A DNA stretch of 64,000 nucleotides. Origin: JBBSEX01 sp038239345 (GTDB lineage: Bacteria > Acidobacteriota > Terriglobia > Bryobacterales > Bryobacteraceae). The position numbers were made by a program, and so were the translations under genes. The stretch spans positions 72,622 through 136,621 of the forward strand of contig JBBSEX010000015.1 in assembly GCA_038239345.1 (NCBI GenBank), in the 5' to 3' direction. This document shows positions 54,156 through 62,800 of this stretch, piece after piece (the first letter of the stretch is position 1; each line of letters begins with the position of its first letter). Under the pieces are notes generated by a model. The model saw only the letters and a program-made list of their open reading frames with translations, made no database searches and was not told the origin of the DNA.

Positions 54156-55586
54156 TTAGCGCATTCCCAGATCCGTGAGGAGCTTTGGAGCTTTCTCATC
54201 ACTTACTAGAAGATTATGGCAGGCCGAACAGTCGTTGGTGATAGTGGCACCGGACTTGGCGGTGTGATTGCCATCATGACAACGAAAGCATCCGGGGGAG
54301 TTGTTATGACCAATATTGTTCGGATGTGTTCCCCATGTTACCTTCATGTCCGGGAATACGTTTGTGGAATAGATCTCGGCTAACGTCCGAGCCGCCTGTT
54401 CGACCCGCGGACGTTGAGCGTCCCACACGGCTGGATATTGCGAACGGTAGAAGGTAATCAGCTGTAATTTGATTTGTGATTCGGCAATCTCGCTTGATTG
54501 GTACGAAGTCTTTAACAGAGCAAGGCCCTCCCTGTGCACAAATGGCAACGATGCACTGGGACTACCCTGCTCCATCTTTTTATTGAGCGCGTGTTCCGGT
54601 GTGTCAAAAGAATGCGCCGCCCGGTTGTGGCAGTCGATGCAATCCATCAGGCGCTTTTGACTGCTGACGGGAACCTTGATACCGGTCGAGATAAAGTCGG
54701 TGACAGCACCGTTACCATCGGTACTTCGAACCCAGGGGATGGTCTGATTCGTTGTATCGGTAGCAAGATATTCAATCTTGCCGGAGTGAGCCCCGTGTAT
54801 TCCGCTCAGGTGGGACAAGGAGTCACGCCCGCCGACGTGCATGACGGTGAGTGATGAAGTTTGGGAGTTCATCCGGTCGTCTCCATACGACGTCTGGATC
54901 AAAAGCCTGTCGCCGACGAAGTTTGTAGCGCTATGGCAATTCAGGCATGTGAACTTTGCGGCGGGCGATTTGTCCTGCGCCATAATGGGCCGCGGATAAC
55001 TGTTTGTCAAAACCATGAAAAGCTGGTTCGTACCGTTCAGCTTGGCGTGAACGTATCCGCCGATACCGGGTGTAACGTGACACGCCGTGCAGGCAACGTC
55101 CGAGTGCGAAGACACGCGGTGCGCGGCGAACTCCGGTTTCATCACATGACAACTCACGCCACAGAAAGATACCGTGTCCATGTAGGCTACGCCGCGGTAG
55201 CTGGCTGTCCCGACAATAACGAAGTTGATGCATGTAGCAATGGCAACGAAATCAAGGGCACGCCTGAATACAGGGTCTCGAAGACTCACCTCAGGGAAGA
55301 ACGACGGGACCTGGTCGGTAGCAACGAGGAAACTCCGTCTTACTAGAATTCCCGTTAGAATAATGATCAGCCCAGCGACGAAGATGGCGGGCAGTATAAG
55401 GTCTAATAGAATGCCGATATAAGGATTGGAGGAGCCGCCGCGACCTATGAAACTGACGACCCAGAAGCCGATCAGGACGATGGCCGACGCGGTTGTGATT
55501 GTTGCGCCGAGCAGACTTATCCAATTATTTGCAAAGAAGAAAAATGGACGAAGCCACTCCTCGCGAAAAGAACCTCGTTTGGGCAT
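54156..55586 (-). CDS. membrane-anchored NapC/NirT-like multihaem cytochrome c
   Basis: A 476-residue protein with three N-terminal hydrophobic segments (around 18-45, 58-85 and 112-130). Six c-type haem sites follow: CGVSCH (C-x3-C-H), CTACH, CLNCH, CIDCH, CFRCH and CSACH. The first site followed by VMKPEF and the second by VTPG resemble the quinol-oxidising NapC/NrfH module; the rest is a periplasmic multihaem domain. It should move electrons between the quinone pool and periplasmic partners. Divergent from the hydrogenase operon with about 380 bp between, so hydrogen oxidation and this cytochrome may form one respiratory chain. Confidence 0.85.
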   Translation of the reverse strand: MPKRGSFREEWLRPFFFFANNWISLLGATITTASAIVLIGFWVVSFIGRGGSSNPYIGILLDLILPAIFVAGLIIILTGILVRRSFLVATDQVPSFFPEVSLRDPVFRRALDFVAIATCINFVIVGTASYRGVAYMDTVSFCGVSCHVMKPEFAAHRVSSHSDVACTACHVTPGIGGYVHAKLNGTNQLFMVLTNSYPRPIMAQDKSPAAKFTCLNCHSATNFVGDRLLIQTSYGDDRMNSQTSSLTVMHVGGRDSLSHLSGIHGAHSGKIEYLATDTTNQTIPWVRSTDGNGAVTDFISTGIKVPVSSQKRLMDCIDCHNRAAHSFDTPEHALNKKMEQGSPSASLPFVHREGLALLKTSYQSSEIAESQIKLQLITFYRSQYPAVWDAQRPRVEQAARTLAEIYSTNVFPDMKVTWGTHPNNIGHNNSPGCFRCHDGNHTAKSGATITNDCSACHNLLVSDEKAPKLLTDLGMR

Positions 55587-55595
55587 CAGCTTCGC

Positions 55596-55739
55596 TTACT
55601 TCTGGACGGTTCGTCTGTAGGCGACTACGTTCTTGATCGCTGCGCTCGCATAGGTAGCGCCGCCAGAATCTGCCGGGGCGCATGTCGCCGGGCCAGCCGA
55701 GATGATGGCCGGACAAGCACCTACAAGACAAGTTTTCAC
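55596..55739 (-). CDS. 47-residue small protein before the cytochrome
   Basis: From a GTG at 55739 with a good AGGAG site eight bases upstream (CTCCT at 55748-55752 on the plus strand), to a TAA 9 bp before the cytochrome start. The product begins VKTCLVGACPAIISAG and is rich in Ala, Gly, Thr and Cys, ending AYRRTVQK. It has a weakly hydrophobic first half but no clear lipobox or haem site. Unknown; it could be a small subunit or leader of the cytochrome. The ribosome binding site and tight spacing are the only support. Confidence 0.4.
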   Translation of the reverse strand: MKTCLVGACPAIISAGPATCAPADSGGATYASAAIKNVVAYRRTVQK

Positions 55740-55798
55740 TTTCTAATCTCCTGGCTGTGAAGTTGCATGGAGTATGGAGCCAAAGCGGCAGAGAAAAC

Positions 55799-55814
55799 TG
55801 TGCAATTTTGCTCA
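55799..55814. promoter_or_regulatory. imperfect palindrome, candidate Crp/Fnr-family site
   Basis: TGTGCAATTTTGCTCA has a GCAA/TTGC inner repeat around TT and matching TG/CA ends, 12 of 16 bases in palindromic pairs. It lies in the divergent region between the cytochrome group and the hydrogenase operon. Half-site spacing differs from the standard E. coli CRP site, so this is only suggestive. Confidence 0.3.
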
Positions 55815-55962
55815 CAGACAGTAAGTCAGGAAGGTTTTACAGTGAGCAATATTGACCAGACCAGGACTGGTAAACAGGGTTACCCTACGAGAGTTTGCGG
55901 CTGGAAAGCCAAAGTTACCGAGAGTGGTTTCTAAGGACGGCAAGAACAGGTTTTTACGTGTG

Positions 55963-57168
55963 ATGCCAAACGCTTCCAATACCTTCTCGACATCACCTGA
56001 GACCATCGACGACCGCTTGGTTCGCTGCGGGGTAAACCGCCGGGCGTTTCTGTTGTTTTGCTCCAGCCTGATGATTGCGGCACCTTACGGCCTGGCGATC
56101 ACGGATAAGAAGACCCCGGAAGAAGTTGCCGCCGGCCTGGGGAAGGTGAGTCGGCCGGCTGTAATCTGGCTTCATTTTCAGGACTGCACGGGCTGTACGG
56201 AATCGTTGCTGCAGACCTCCCAGCCGGGCTTTGCGGATCTGATCCTAAACGTAATCTCGCTGGAATACCACGAAACACTGATGGCAGGCTCGGGAAAGCA
56301 GGCGCGGCAGGCGCTCGAAGAAGCCGTGACTAAATACTCCGGCAAATACATTTTAGTGGTCGAAGGTTCGATACCGACAAAGGATCACGGCATTTATATG
56401 AAGGTTGCCGGACGTCCTGCGCTGGATGTGCTGGCGGATATCGGGGGAAAGGCTGCCGCGATCATTGCAATCGGCTCATGCGCTTCATGGGGTGGCATTC
56501 CGTCCGCCGATCCTGACCCGACTGGAGCAGTGGGGGTTGCGGATCTACTGCCGAACCACTCCATTATCAACATTCCCGGATGTCCGCCAAACCCTTACAC
56601 GATGCTGGGAGTGATCTTGCAGTATGCCGCTAATGGAACCTTTCCCGAGACCGACGAACAGCGGCGGCCGAAATTCGCTTTTGACCGAAACATTCATGAT
56701 CACTGCTCCCGCCGTGCGCACTTCGATGCTGGAAACTTCGTAAAGCAGTATGGCGACGCAGGTCATCGTGAGGGCTGGTGTCTGTACGAGATGGGTTGCA
56801 AAGGCCCCGAGACGCACGCCGGCTGCTCAACGCGACACTTCAATGAAATAACCGATGTCTGGCCCATTGGCATTGGCGCGCCATGTATCGGATGCACGGA
56901 AAAAAGCATCGCCTTCCGAGTGCCTATGTTTCAGGTGGTGGCACTCCACACCATTGCAGCCCCGCCGACCAGCTACGCGCCCATTAGCACGACCCCCGGC
57001 AGGATCAGCCCTCTGGCGACCGGGCTTGTTGGTTTAGGGGCAGGTGCAGTGGCGGGCGCGGGATATGTCGCTTCGCGGCATTTCTCAAAGGTGGGAGCTG
57101 ACGAAAGCGAGCCAACCTTGAAACCTCCAACTACCGGCCCAACACCCGATTCAGGGGCGTCAACGTGA
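55963..57168 (+). CDS. hybO: [NiFe] hydrogenase small subunit, Hyb-type
   Basis: Electron-transfer subunit carrying three Fe-S clusters. About 401 residues from the ATG at 55963; an upstream in-frame ATG at 55852 would put 37 unneeded residues before the Tat signal. The twin-arginine signal is GVNRRAFLLF. Cluster ligands: CTGCTESLL (proximal), GSCASWGG, PGCPPNP, then the medial/distal set HDHCSRRAHF, CLYEMGCKGPETHAGC and PCIGCTEKS. A C-terminal hydrophobic helix (LATGLVGLGAGAVAGAGYVA) anchors it in the membrane, with the enzyme outside. It heads an operon with the ferredoxin, membrane and large subunits. Confidence 0.95.
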   Translation: MPNASNTFSTSPETIDDRLVRCGVNRRAFLLFCSSLMIAAPYGLAITDKKTPEEVAAGLGKVSRPAVIWLHFQDCTGCTESLLQTSQPGFADLILNVISLEYHETLMAGSGKQARQALEEAVTKYSGKYILVVEGSIPTKDHGIYMKVAGRPALDVLADIGGKAAAIIAIGSCASWGGIPSADPDPTGAVGVADLLPNHSIINIPGCPPNPYTMLGVILQYAANGTFPETDEQRRPKFAFDRNIHDHCSRRAHFDAGNFVKQYGDAGHREGWCLYEMGCKGPETHAGCSTRHFNEITDVWPIGIGAPCIGCTEKSIAFRVPMFQVVALHTIAAPPTSYAPISTTPGRISPLATGLVGLGAGAVAGAGYVASRHFSKVGADESEPTLKPPTTGPTPDSGAST

Positions 57169-58118
57169 GCGTCGCTACACTCTTAAGCCGGCGCAGGGTC
57201 TTCAAAGCGATGGCCGGTTTCGGCGGCACTGTGGCGACGTCTATGAGCCCAAAAACGGCTCAAGCGAGCCCGGAAGAGCATCCCGCTTATCCTGTTGCGA
57301 CTCCCGAAGCCGTTGCCATGCTTTACGACAGCACCATCTGCACCGGCTGCAAGGCGTGCATGCCGGCGTGTAACGAAGCGAACGGCCTGCCGGCGGACAC
57401 GTTACTCTCCGGCGGAATCTGGGACATGCCGACCAGCCTGAATGCCCAGACTAAGAATATTATCGAGCTCTATCAGGACTACCAGTCGAATGAGTTTGCT
57501 TTCGTCAAGAAGCAATGTATGCACTGCCTGGATCCAGCCTGCGTTACGGGCTGTCCTTTTGGCGCACTGAACAAAAATACCCTAGGCGCGGTGACCTGGA
57601 ACAGTTCGCTATGCATCGGGTGCCGGTATTGCGAAGTGGCGTGCCCATTCGAGGTGCCGCAATTTCAATGGGAGAGTTGGAACCCTAAGATCGTGAAGTG
57701 CGAGTTCTGTTATGAGCAACGACTCCAGAAGAATATGGAGCCGGCCTGCACGGCGGCGTGCCCCACGGGAGCGGTGATCTTTGGAAAACGAGTGGATCTT
57801 CTGGTTCAGGCAAAAGACCGAATCGCAGCGGCGCCGCGGAAGTATTTCGAACAACGCGTCTACGGCGAGCATGAAGCAGGAGGAACGCAGGTACTCTATC
57901 TTTCCAGCGTCTCTTTCCAGAAGCTCGGCCTTCCGAAACTCGGGCCGGAATCCTTAGGTCACTACGCGACTAAAGTTACATCGGTTATCTACAAATGGCT
58001 TTCCGGGCCGTTGCTGATGGCGGGCGTGTTGGGTTTTTTCATCCGGCGCAACTGGGATCGGCACGAGTTGGAGAGAATCGATCACGAAAGGAAGACAGGG
58101 TTCCCCGACCAACTATGA
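57165..58118 (+). CDS. hybA: hydrogenase 4Fe-4S ferredoxin-type subunit, HybA-like
   Basis: A 317-residue periplasmic iron-sulfur protein from a GTG overlapping the small-subunit stop (GTGA). N-terminal export signal with RRRVFKAMAGFGG. Four cysteine groups for four [4Fe-4S] clusters: CTGCKACMPAC, CMHCLDPACVTGCP, CIGCRYCEVACP and CEFCYEQ ... CTAACPTGAV. A C-terminal membrane helix (LSGPLLMAGVLGFFI) followed by RR keeps it at the membrane. It passes electrons from the small subunit to the NrfD-like membrane subunit encoded next. Matches HybA in length and layout. Confidence 0.92.
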   Translation: MSVATLLSRRRVFKAMAGFGGTVATSMSPKTAQASPEEHPAYPVATPEAVAMLYDSTICTGCKACMPACNEANGLPADTLLSGGIWDMPTSLNAQTKNIIELYQDYQSNEFAFVKKQCMHCLDPACVTGCPFGALNKNTLGAVTWNSSLCIGCRYCEVACPFEVPQFQWESWNPKIVKCEFCYEQRLQKNMEPACTAACPTGAVIFGKRVDLLVQAKDRIAAAPRKYFEQRVYGEHEAGGTQVLYLSSVSFQKLGLPKLGPESLGHYATKVTSVIYKWLSGPLLMAGVLGFFIRRNWDRHELERIDHERKTGFPDQL

Positions 58119-59440
58119 GAACGCCGGAGAGACCCACCAGCGACAAGCGCGGCACGGCGCTAATCAACCATTGGCAGGGCGGTGTCCCGGTCAATGAGGG
58201 GCCGATCTTCACTCCTCTCATGCTTATCCTCGTCGGTCTGGCTGGGATCGGCGTTTGCCTGGCGGCCATGCGGTTCGTGTCTCCTCTTGGCCCATTCTCC
58301 GGAATGAATGATTTGTACGCGTGGGGCATTTGGAAAACCTTCAATGTGATGACCCTCACGGCGCTTGGATCCGGACCGCTGGCTCTCGGCATGGCGGCAT
58401 GGGTGTTCAATCGTCACAAGTTACACGCGGTGATGCGGACTGCCTTGGTGGCAGGCTTTCTGTTTTACGCGACCGGTCTTGTTGCGCTTGGATTCGACGT
58501 GGGGCGGCCGTGGAACTTTTATAACGCGGTGATGCCGTGGCGCTGGAACAGTGAATCGGCGATGCTAGAAATTTCCATCTGTATGCCGCTATATTGCGCG
58601 CTTTTTCTCAGCTTTGAGATTCTTCCTCTGATTCTTGAACGCACCTATTACACAGGAGGTGAGAAGAACCGCGCGTTCCTGCGCCACATTTCCCCCGTAA
58701 TTCGGAAAGTTTATCCATTCATGATCGTAGGCGCTTATATAATTCCGCTCATGCACCAATCCTCTCTAGGTGGATTGCTGCTGCTGGCGGGAACGAAGAT
58801 TCATCCGCTTTGGCAAACCCCGGTGATGCCGCTTCTATACCTGATCGCCGCGGGTCTGTGCGGATTCGCTTTCACGATTTTTCTCCTGCTTATAGTCTGC
58901 CTCCGTTACGCGCGCCCGCTAAGCTCCGACATTCTGACAGAACTAGCCAACCTGCTCTCTATTGTCTGTTTCGTCTTTGTGGCGGTCCGCCTGGCGGACC
59001 TTTTGTGGCGAAGGCAGATCCCGGCGGCATTCGCATTGGACCAGATGAGCCTGCTGTTCCTGGGGGAAACGAGCCTGATCCTGATTCCGGCCGTTATGCT
59101 TCGCATTAAGAAGCTTCGTGAGTCACCGAGGACCCTGTTGAACATGTCGGCCCTGGCATGTCTCGGCGGAATGTTTTACCGCTTTATTCCCACCTCGATC
59201 GCGTATCGGCCGGAGCATAGCACTGGTTATTTCCCCTCGGTGCCGGAACTGTTCATGGCTGCCGGGTACATCGCTGCTGGAATCGCTGCTTTTGCATTTG
59301 CCATTAACTACTTCGCCGTTCTTCCCGGAGAAGTTGATTCGTGGGACCACACTTTCCGGCCATTCGGCGGGAGGCACAAGACGATTCAGCCAAAGCACGC
59401 CGCAGCAGTTCGGAACGTTGCCTTAGAAGGAGACGTTTGA
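58115..59440 (+). CDS. hybB: hydrogenase membrane subunit, HybB/NrfD-like
   Basis: A 441-residue integral protein from the ATG at 58115 (ATGA overlap). About ten hydrophobic helices are visible, starting IFTPLMLILVGLAGIGVCL and including LVAGFLFYATGLVALGFDVG, YPFMIVGAYIIPLMHQSSLG and CGFAFTIFLLLIVCL. The NrfD/HybB family has no haem and gives electrons to quinone; in E. coli Hyd-2 this step is linked to charge movement. The conserved SSLGGLLLL region and preceding HQ are present. A frame opening at 57995 is only an overlap with the ferredoxin gene. Confidence 0.92.
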   Translation: MRTPERPTSDKRGTALINHWQGGVPVNEGPIFTPLMLILVGLAGIGVCLAAMRFVSPLGPFSGMNDLYAWGIWKTFNVMTLTALGSGPLALGMAAWVFNRHKLHAVMRTALVAGFLFYATGLVALGFDVGRPWNFYNAVMPWRWNSESAMLEISICMPLYCALFLSFEILPLILERTYYTGGEKNRAFLRHISPVIRKVYPFMIVGAYIIPLMHQSSLGGLLLLAGTKIHPLWQTPVMPLLYLIAAGLCGFAFTIFLLLIVCLRYARPLSSDILTELANLLSIVCFVFVAVRLADLLWRRQIPAAFALDQMSLLFLGETSLILIPAVMLRIKKLRESPRTLLNMSALACLGGMFYRFIPTSIAYRPEHSTGYFPSVPELFMAAGYIAAGIAAFAFAINYFAVLPGEVDSWDHTFRPFGGRHKTIQPKHAAAVRNVALEGDV

Positions 59441-61137
59441 TGGCCCGCATTTCGATAGACCCGGTTACCCGTATTGAAGGTCATCTTAGAATCGATGTCG
59501 AAGTCGACGGCGGGACGGTCAACAAGGCGTGGGCAAGCTGTACCATGTGGCGCGGCCTGGAAGCAATTCTGCGCGGCCGCGATGCGCGTGAGGGATGGGT
59601 GTTTGCTCAGCGTTTCTGCGGAGTTTGCACCACTGTGCACGCCATGGCTTCGGTACGCGCGGTGGAAGACGCGCTGTCACTTGAGATACCGACCAACGCG
59701 CAATATATACGCAACTTGATTCTCATCGGTCATGCGCTACACGATCACATAGTCCACTTCTACCACCTTTCGTCGCTGGACTGGATTGATGTTATGGCGA
59801 TTCCAAAAGCCGATCCAGCGCGCGCGGCATCCATCGCCGAAGGGTCAAGCACGTGGGCCGGGAACTCCCGGATTGAACTGGAAGCGGTCCAGAACAAGGT
59901 GAAGGGTCTGGTGCAAAGCGGCCAACTCGGGATATTCTCGCATGGATATTGGGGCCATCCGGCAATGCGCCTCAGCCCTGAGCTGAACCTGATTTTGTTC
60001 TCCCATTATTTACAGGCATTGGAGTTTCAGCGCAAATCCTGCCAGGTTGTCGCTATCCTGGGCGGCAAGACCCCGCATATACAGAACCTGGCTGTGGGCG
60101 GTGTGATGAATGCCATTAACCTGAATAGCCTTGCGACCATGAACATGGACCGTCTTGGTACTTTGAAGGCAATCCTTGAAGATCTAATTCCGTTTGTTCA
60201 GCAAGTGTTTCTTGCCGATACCTGCCTGCTTGCGGCCTATTATCCGGAATGGCTGCACTATGGGCGCGGCGTCGCCAACTATCTAGCCGTTCCCGATCTC
60301 CCGCTTGACGCCAAAGCATCGAAATTCGATCTTCCCGGCGGCACGATTATGGACGGACAACTCTCCGCAGTGCACCCGATCGCCAACTGGAAGGACGAAC
60401 TATTCCGTAAGTCAGTGACGGAGGATTCGACCCGAGCTTGGTACCACGGTGCCGGTCCGATTCAGCCCTACAAGGGTACCAGCGATCCCGATTACACAGA
60501 TTTTCAGGAAAATGCCAAATACACCTGGGTTAAAGCGCCACGCTTCAACGGACATCCCATGCAGGTGGGTCCGCTGGCCGATATTCTTGTCGGCTATGGT
60601 TCAGGCCATCCGCTAACTCTCAAATGGACAGACACAGCCTTCGCTCGTATTTCGGCAGTCAACGGACTGAAGGTTACTCCCAATGACATGCAGTCCACAA
60701 TGGGCCGATACCTGGCGCGCTCGATTCGTTCCGCCATGCTTGCTGACCTCGCTCTGGAGCACTTGCAGCTATTGACGACCAACATCCTGAACGGCGACGA
60801 CACCACCTGCAACATGCCCCAATTTCCGAAGGGCGAGATTATGGGAATGGGCATGCACGAAGCGCCGCGTGGCGCACTATCGCACTGGGTGGTGATTGAA
60901 AAGGGTGCTTTCACGAACTACCAGGCAGTTGTTCCTACCACCTGGAACGCAAGTCCGCGCGATGAAAAAGGCATACCCGGCCCTTACGAAACCTCGTTAA
61001 TCGGTAATCCAGTTGTGGATCCCGAAAAGCCCTTGGAAGTCTTACGCACGGTGCATTCCTTCGATCCGTGCATGGCCTGCTCCTGTCACACGCTTGACGC
61101 CACCGGGGCGGAGATTGCTCAGGTGAAGGTCCAATGA
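59440..61137 (+). CDS. hybC: [NiFe] hydrogenase large subunit, Hyb-type
   Basis: Catalytic subunit of 565 residues, starting at the ATG that shares a base with the previous stop (TGATG). Motif L1 is RIEGHLRIDVEVDGG; the first nickel cysteine pair is in RFCGVCTTVHAMASV; the second in DPCMACSCH. After this His the protein ends with a 15-residue tail TLDATGAEIAQVKVQ, which must be removed by the protease encoded next, so a functional maturation step is implied. All four Ni-ligating Cys are present. It faces the periplasm with the small subunit (hitch-hiker Tat export). Group 1 uptake hydrogenase, most like the Hyb arrangement. Confidence 0.95.
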   Translation: MARISIDPVTRIEGHLRIDVEVDGGTVNKAWASCTMWRGLEAILRGRDAREGWVFAQRFCGVCTTVHAMASVRAVEDALSLEIPTNAQYIRNLILIGHALHDHIVHFYHLSSLDWIDVMAIPKADPARAASIAEGSSTWAGNSRIELEAVQNKVKGLVQSGQLGIFSHGYWGHPAMRLSPELNLILFSHYLQALEFQRKSCQVVAILGGKTPHIQNLAVGGVMNAINLNSLATMNMDRLGTLKAILEDLIPFVQQVFLADTCLLAAYYPEWLHYGRGVANYLAVPDLPLDAKASKFDLPGGTIMDGQLSAVHPIANWKDELFRKSVTEDSTRAWYHGAGPIQPYKGTSDPDYTDFQENAKYTWVKAPRFNGHPMQVGPLADILVGYGSGHPLTLKWTDTAFARISAVNGLKVTPNDMQSTMGRYLARSIRSAMLADLALEHLQLLTTNILNGDDTTCNMPQFPKGEIMGMGMHEAPRGALSHWVVIEKGAFTNYQAVVPTTWNASPRDEKGIPGPYETSLIGNPVVDPEKPLEVLRTVHSFDPCMACSCHTLDATGAEIAQVKVQ

Positions 61138-61700
61138 CAAGCGCGCGCGAGGACAGAAAGCGAATCTGCGTCATTGGACTGGGCAACGTATTCCTTGGAG
61201 ATGACGGGTTTGGCCCACTCTTTATCGAAGTATTTCGCTGTGAGTATGAGCATGGCCCAAACGTTGAAGTTCTTGACCTTGGGACACCGGGTCTCGACCT
61301 CGGCCCATACCTTTACAACAGGGAACTTGTCATCGTGATCGATGCCGTACACGCTGACGGCCCCCCGGGCACACTTTCAGTCCTCCGCGAAGAGGATTTC
61401 GTTTCCCGCTCGGCGAAGCTTCGTATCACCGGGCACGACCCTGGTCTGTGGCAATCTCTCGCACATCTGAGACTCGCCGGTATTGCTCCCATGGAATTGA
61501 TCGTTCTTGGCGTGAATGCCAAGTCCTTCGGCTTTGCTGAGGATACTAGCGACGCCATGCTAAACATCGCTTCGAAGACCGGCGTCGTGCTGGCGCGAAT
61601 ATTGAGAGAACGCGGAGTGGAGTGCGAGCGCCGGCAGATTGGAATGCGGCCAAATCTTTGGTGGCTTCCGTTGGCGAAGGGATCCTGCGCCACAATGTGA
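61134..61700 (+). CDS. hybD: hydrogenase maturation endopeptidase
   Basis: Removes the C-terminal tail of the large subunit after nickel insertion. 188 residues, ATGA overlap with the large-subunit gene. The HycI/HybD fold is seen in VIGLGNVFLGDDGFGP, with the metal-sensing Glu/Asp in the GDD segment, and in LDLGTPGLDLGPYL, VIDAVHADGPPGTL and the His of ITGHDPGLWQSLAHL. About 25 extra C-terminal residues (RRQIGMRPNLWWLPLAKGS) follow the usual end. Specific to the Hyb-type large subunit because of its position. Confidence 0.92.
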   Translation: MTSAREDRKRICVIGLGNVFLGDDGFGPLFIEVFRCEYEHGPNVEVLDLGTPGLDLGPYLYNRELVIVIDAVHADGPPGTLSVLREEDFVSRSAKLRITGHDPGLWQSLAHLRLAGIAPMELIVLGVNAKSFGFAEDTSDAMLNIASKTGVVLARILRERGVECERRQIGMRPNLWWLPLAKGSCATM

Positions 61701-61710
61701 GGGCCGATAT

Positions 61711-62115
61711 ATGCACGAGGTCTCCATCGCACAAAGCATTGTCGAAATTGCCGAAGCCAGCGCGCGTGGCCGGAATGCCCTTTCTATTCAGCTGATCAAG
61801 ATACGGCTGGGTGACTTCACCAACATCGTGCCGGAAGCGCTGGAGTTTGCATTCGCAGTGGTCCGGCAAGGGAGCTTGGCCGAGCACGCTCGATTGGACA
61901 TCGAGATGGTTCGCATGACGCTGAATTGCGTGGTATGCGAAATGGCGACTAAGCCGGCACGAGGCCTTTGCCTGATCTGCGCGCAGTGCGGTTTCCCTTT
62001 GAAGATCGTCGCAGGCGAAGAACTACAGATTGAGTACATCGATGTCACCACGGAAGAGGAGAGTTTTGAGTGGAACGAAGCATACAAAGAGTATCCGTCC
62101 AGACCCATGTCCTGA
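61711..62115 (+). CDS. hypA: hydrogenase nickel-insertion protein HypA
   Basis: Zinc- and nickel-binding chaperone that works with HypB. 134 residues from the ATG at 61711, which gives the required N-terminal nickel motif MHEVSIAQSIVE (His2). The zinc site is built from CVVC and CLICAQCG in the C-terminal half. It ends 46 bp inside hypB. An open frame from 61639 adds a non-family tail and was rejected. In operon order protease-hypA-hypB-hypC. Confidence 0.9.
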   Translation: MHEVSIAQSIVEIAEASARGRNALSIQLIKIRLGDFTNIVPEALEFAFAVVRQGSLAEHARLDIEMVRMTLNCVVCEMATKPARGLCLICAQCGFPLKIVAGEELQIEYIDVTTEEESFEWNEAYKEYPSRPMS

Positions 62116-62759
62116 ACGCAAACCAGCTGGCGGCACTAGAAAACCGCGAATTGTTCGCTCGACTCGGCCTATTGGTGATTAACCTAATGTCCGCTCCGGG
62201 CGCCGGCAAAACCACTCTGCTCGAGTCTACCCTCAAGGCAATCAAAGATCTGTTCCAAGTGGCTGTGATTGAGGGCGACTTGCAAACAGACCTGGACTCA
62301 CAGCGTATCCGAGCAGTAGGAGTGCGCTCTCATCAAATCACCACCGGTACCGTCTGTCATCTCGATGCGCGCATGGTTTGGCGCGCGCTGGAGAATTTCC
62401 CAATCGACGACTTGGATTTGCTGGTGATAGAAAATGTGGGAAACCTTATCTGCCCCGCCTCCTTTGATCTTGGGGAGAGCCTGCGCGTGGTTGTTTGCAG
62501 CGTAGCGGAAGGAGCGGATAAACCAAAGAAGTATCCGGTGATGTTTCACAAAGCGGACGTCGTACTGATTAACAAGATCGATCTTGCTGGATCGTCCGCT
62601 GTCAATCTCGACGAGTTGCAGGCGAATGTGAGAGAGGTTAATCCGAATGCAACTATCTTTGCGCTCTCCGCGATGACAGGTGCCGGGATGAACGCCTGGA
62701 CGGACTGGCTGCGGCAAGCGGTGGAACCGCGTTCGGTGGTCACGATGGCGGGCGCATAA
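62070..62759 (+). CDS. hypB: hydrogenase nickel GTPase HypB (no His-rich or CxxCxGC N-terminus)
   Basis: SIMIBI-class GTPase that delivers nickel with HypA. 229 residues from a GTG at 62070. P-loop INLMSAPGAGKTTLLE; switch regions EGDLQTDLDSQRI and the metal-site segment GTVCHLDARMV; ENVGNLICPASFDLGE; and NKIDLAG for guanine recognition. The high-affinity CxxCxGC metal site and the His-rich stretch found in some HypB proteins are absent, so nickel storage must be elsewhere, perhaps in the His-rich transporter loop. It overlaps hypA by 46 bp; hypC follows after 41 bp. Confidence 0.92.
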   Translation: MERSIQRVSVQTHVLNANQLAALENRELFARLGLLVINLMSAPGAGKTTLLESTLKAIKDLFQVAVIEGDLQTDLDSQRIRAVGVRSHQITTGTVCHLDARMVWRALENFPIDDLDLLVIENVGNLICPASFDLGESLRVVVCSVAEGADKPKKYPVMFHKADVVLINKIDLAGSSAVNLDELQANVREVNPNATIFALSAMTGAGMNAWTDWLRQAVEPRSVVTMAGA

Positions 62760-62800
62760 ATGATTGTTGCCGCCTATTCTCTGGCAGGGAGTTAACTAGC

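Noticed and set aside
54534..55346. Plus-strand frames of 106 and 161 codons opposite the cytochrome gene
   Set aside because: They lie antisense to a gene with six haem motifs and have no recognisable features.
55852..55962. Upstream start of the hydrogenase small subunit
   Set aside because: It would place 37 residues before the expected Tat signal; the ATG at 55963 gives a better signal length, though the ribosome binding site there is weak.
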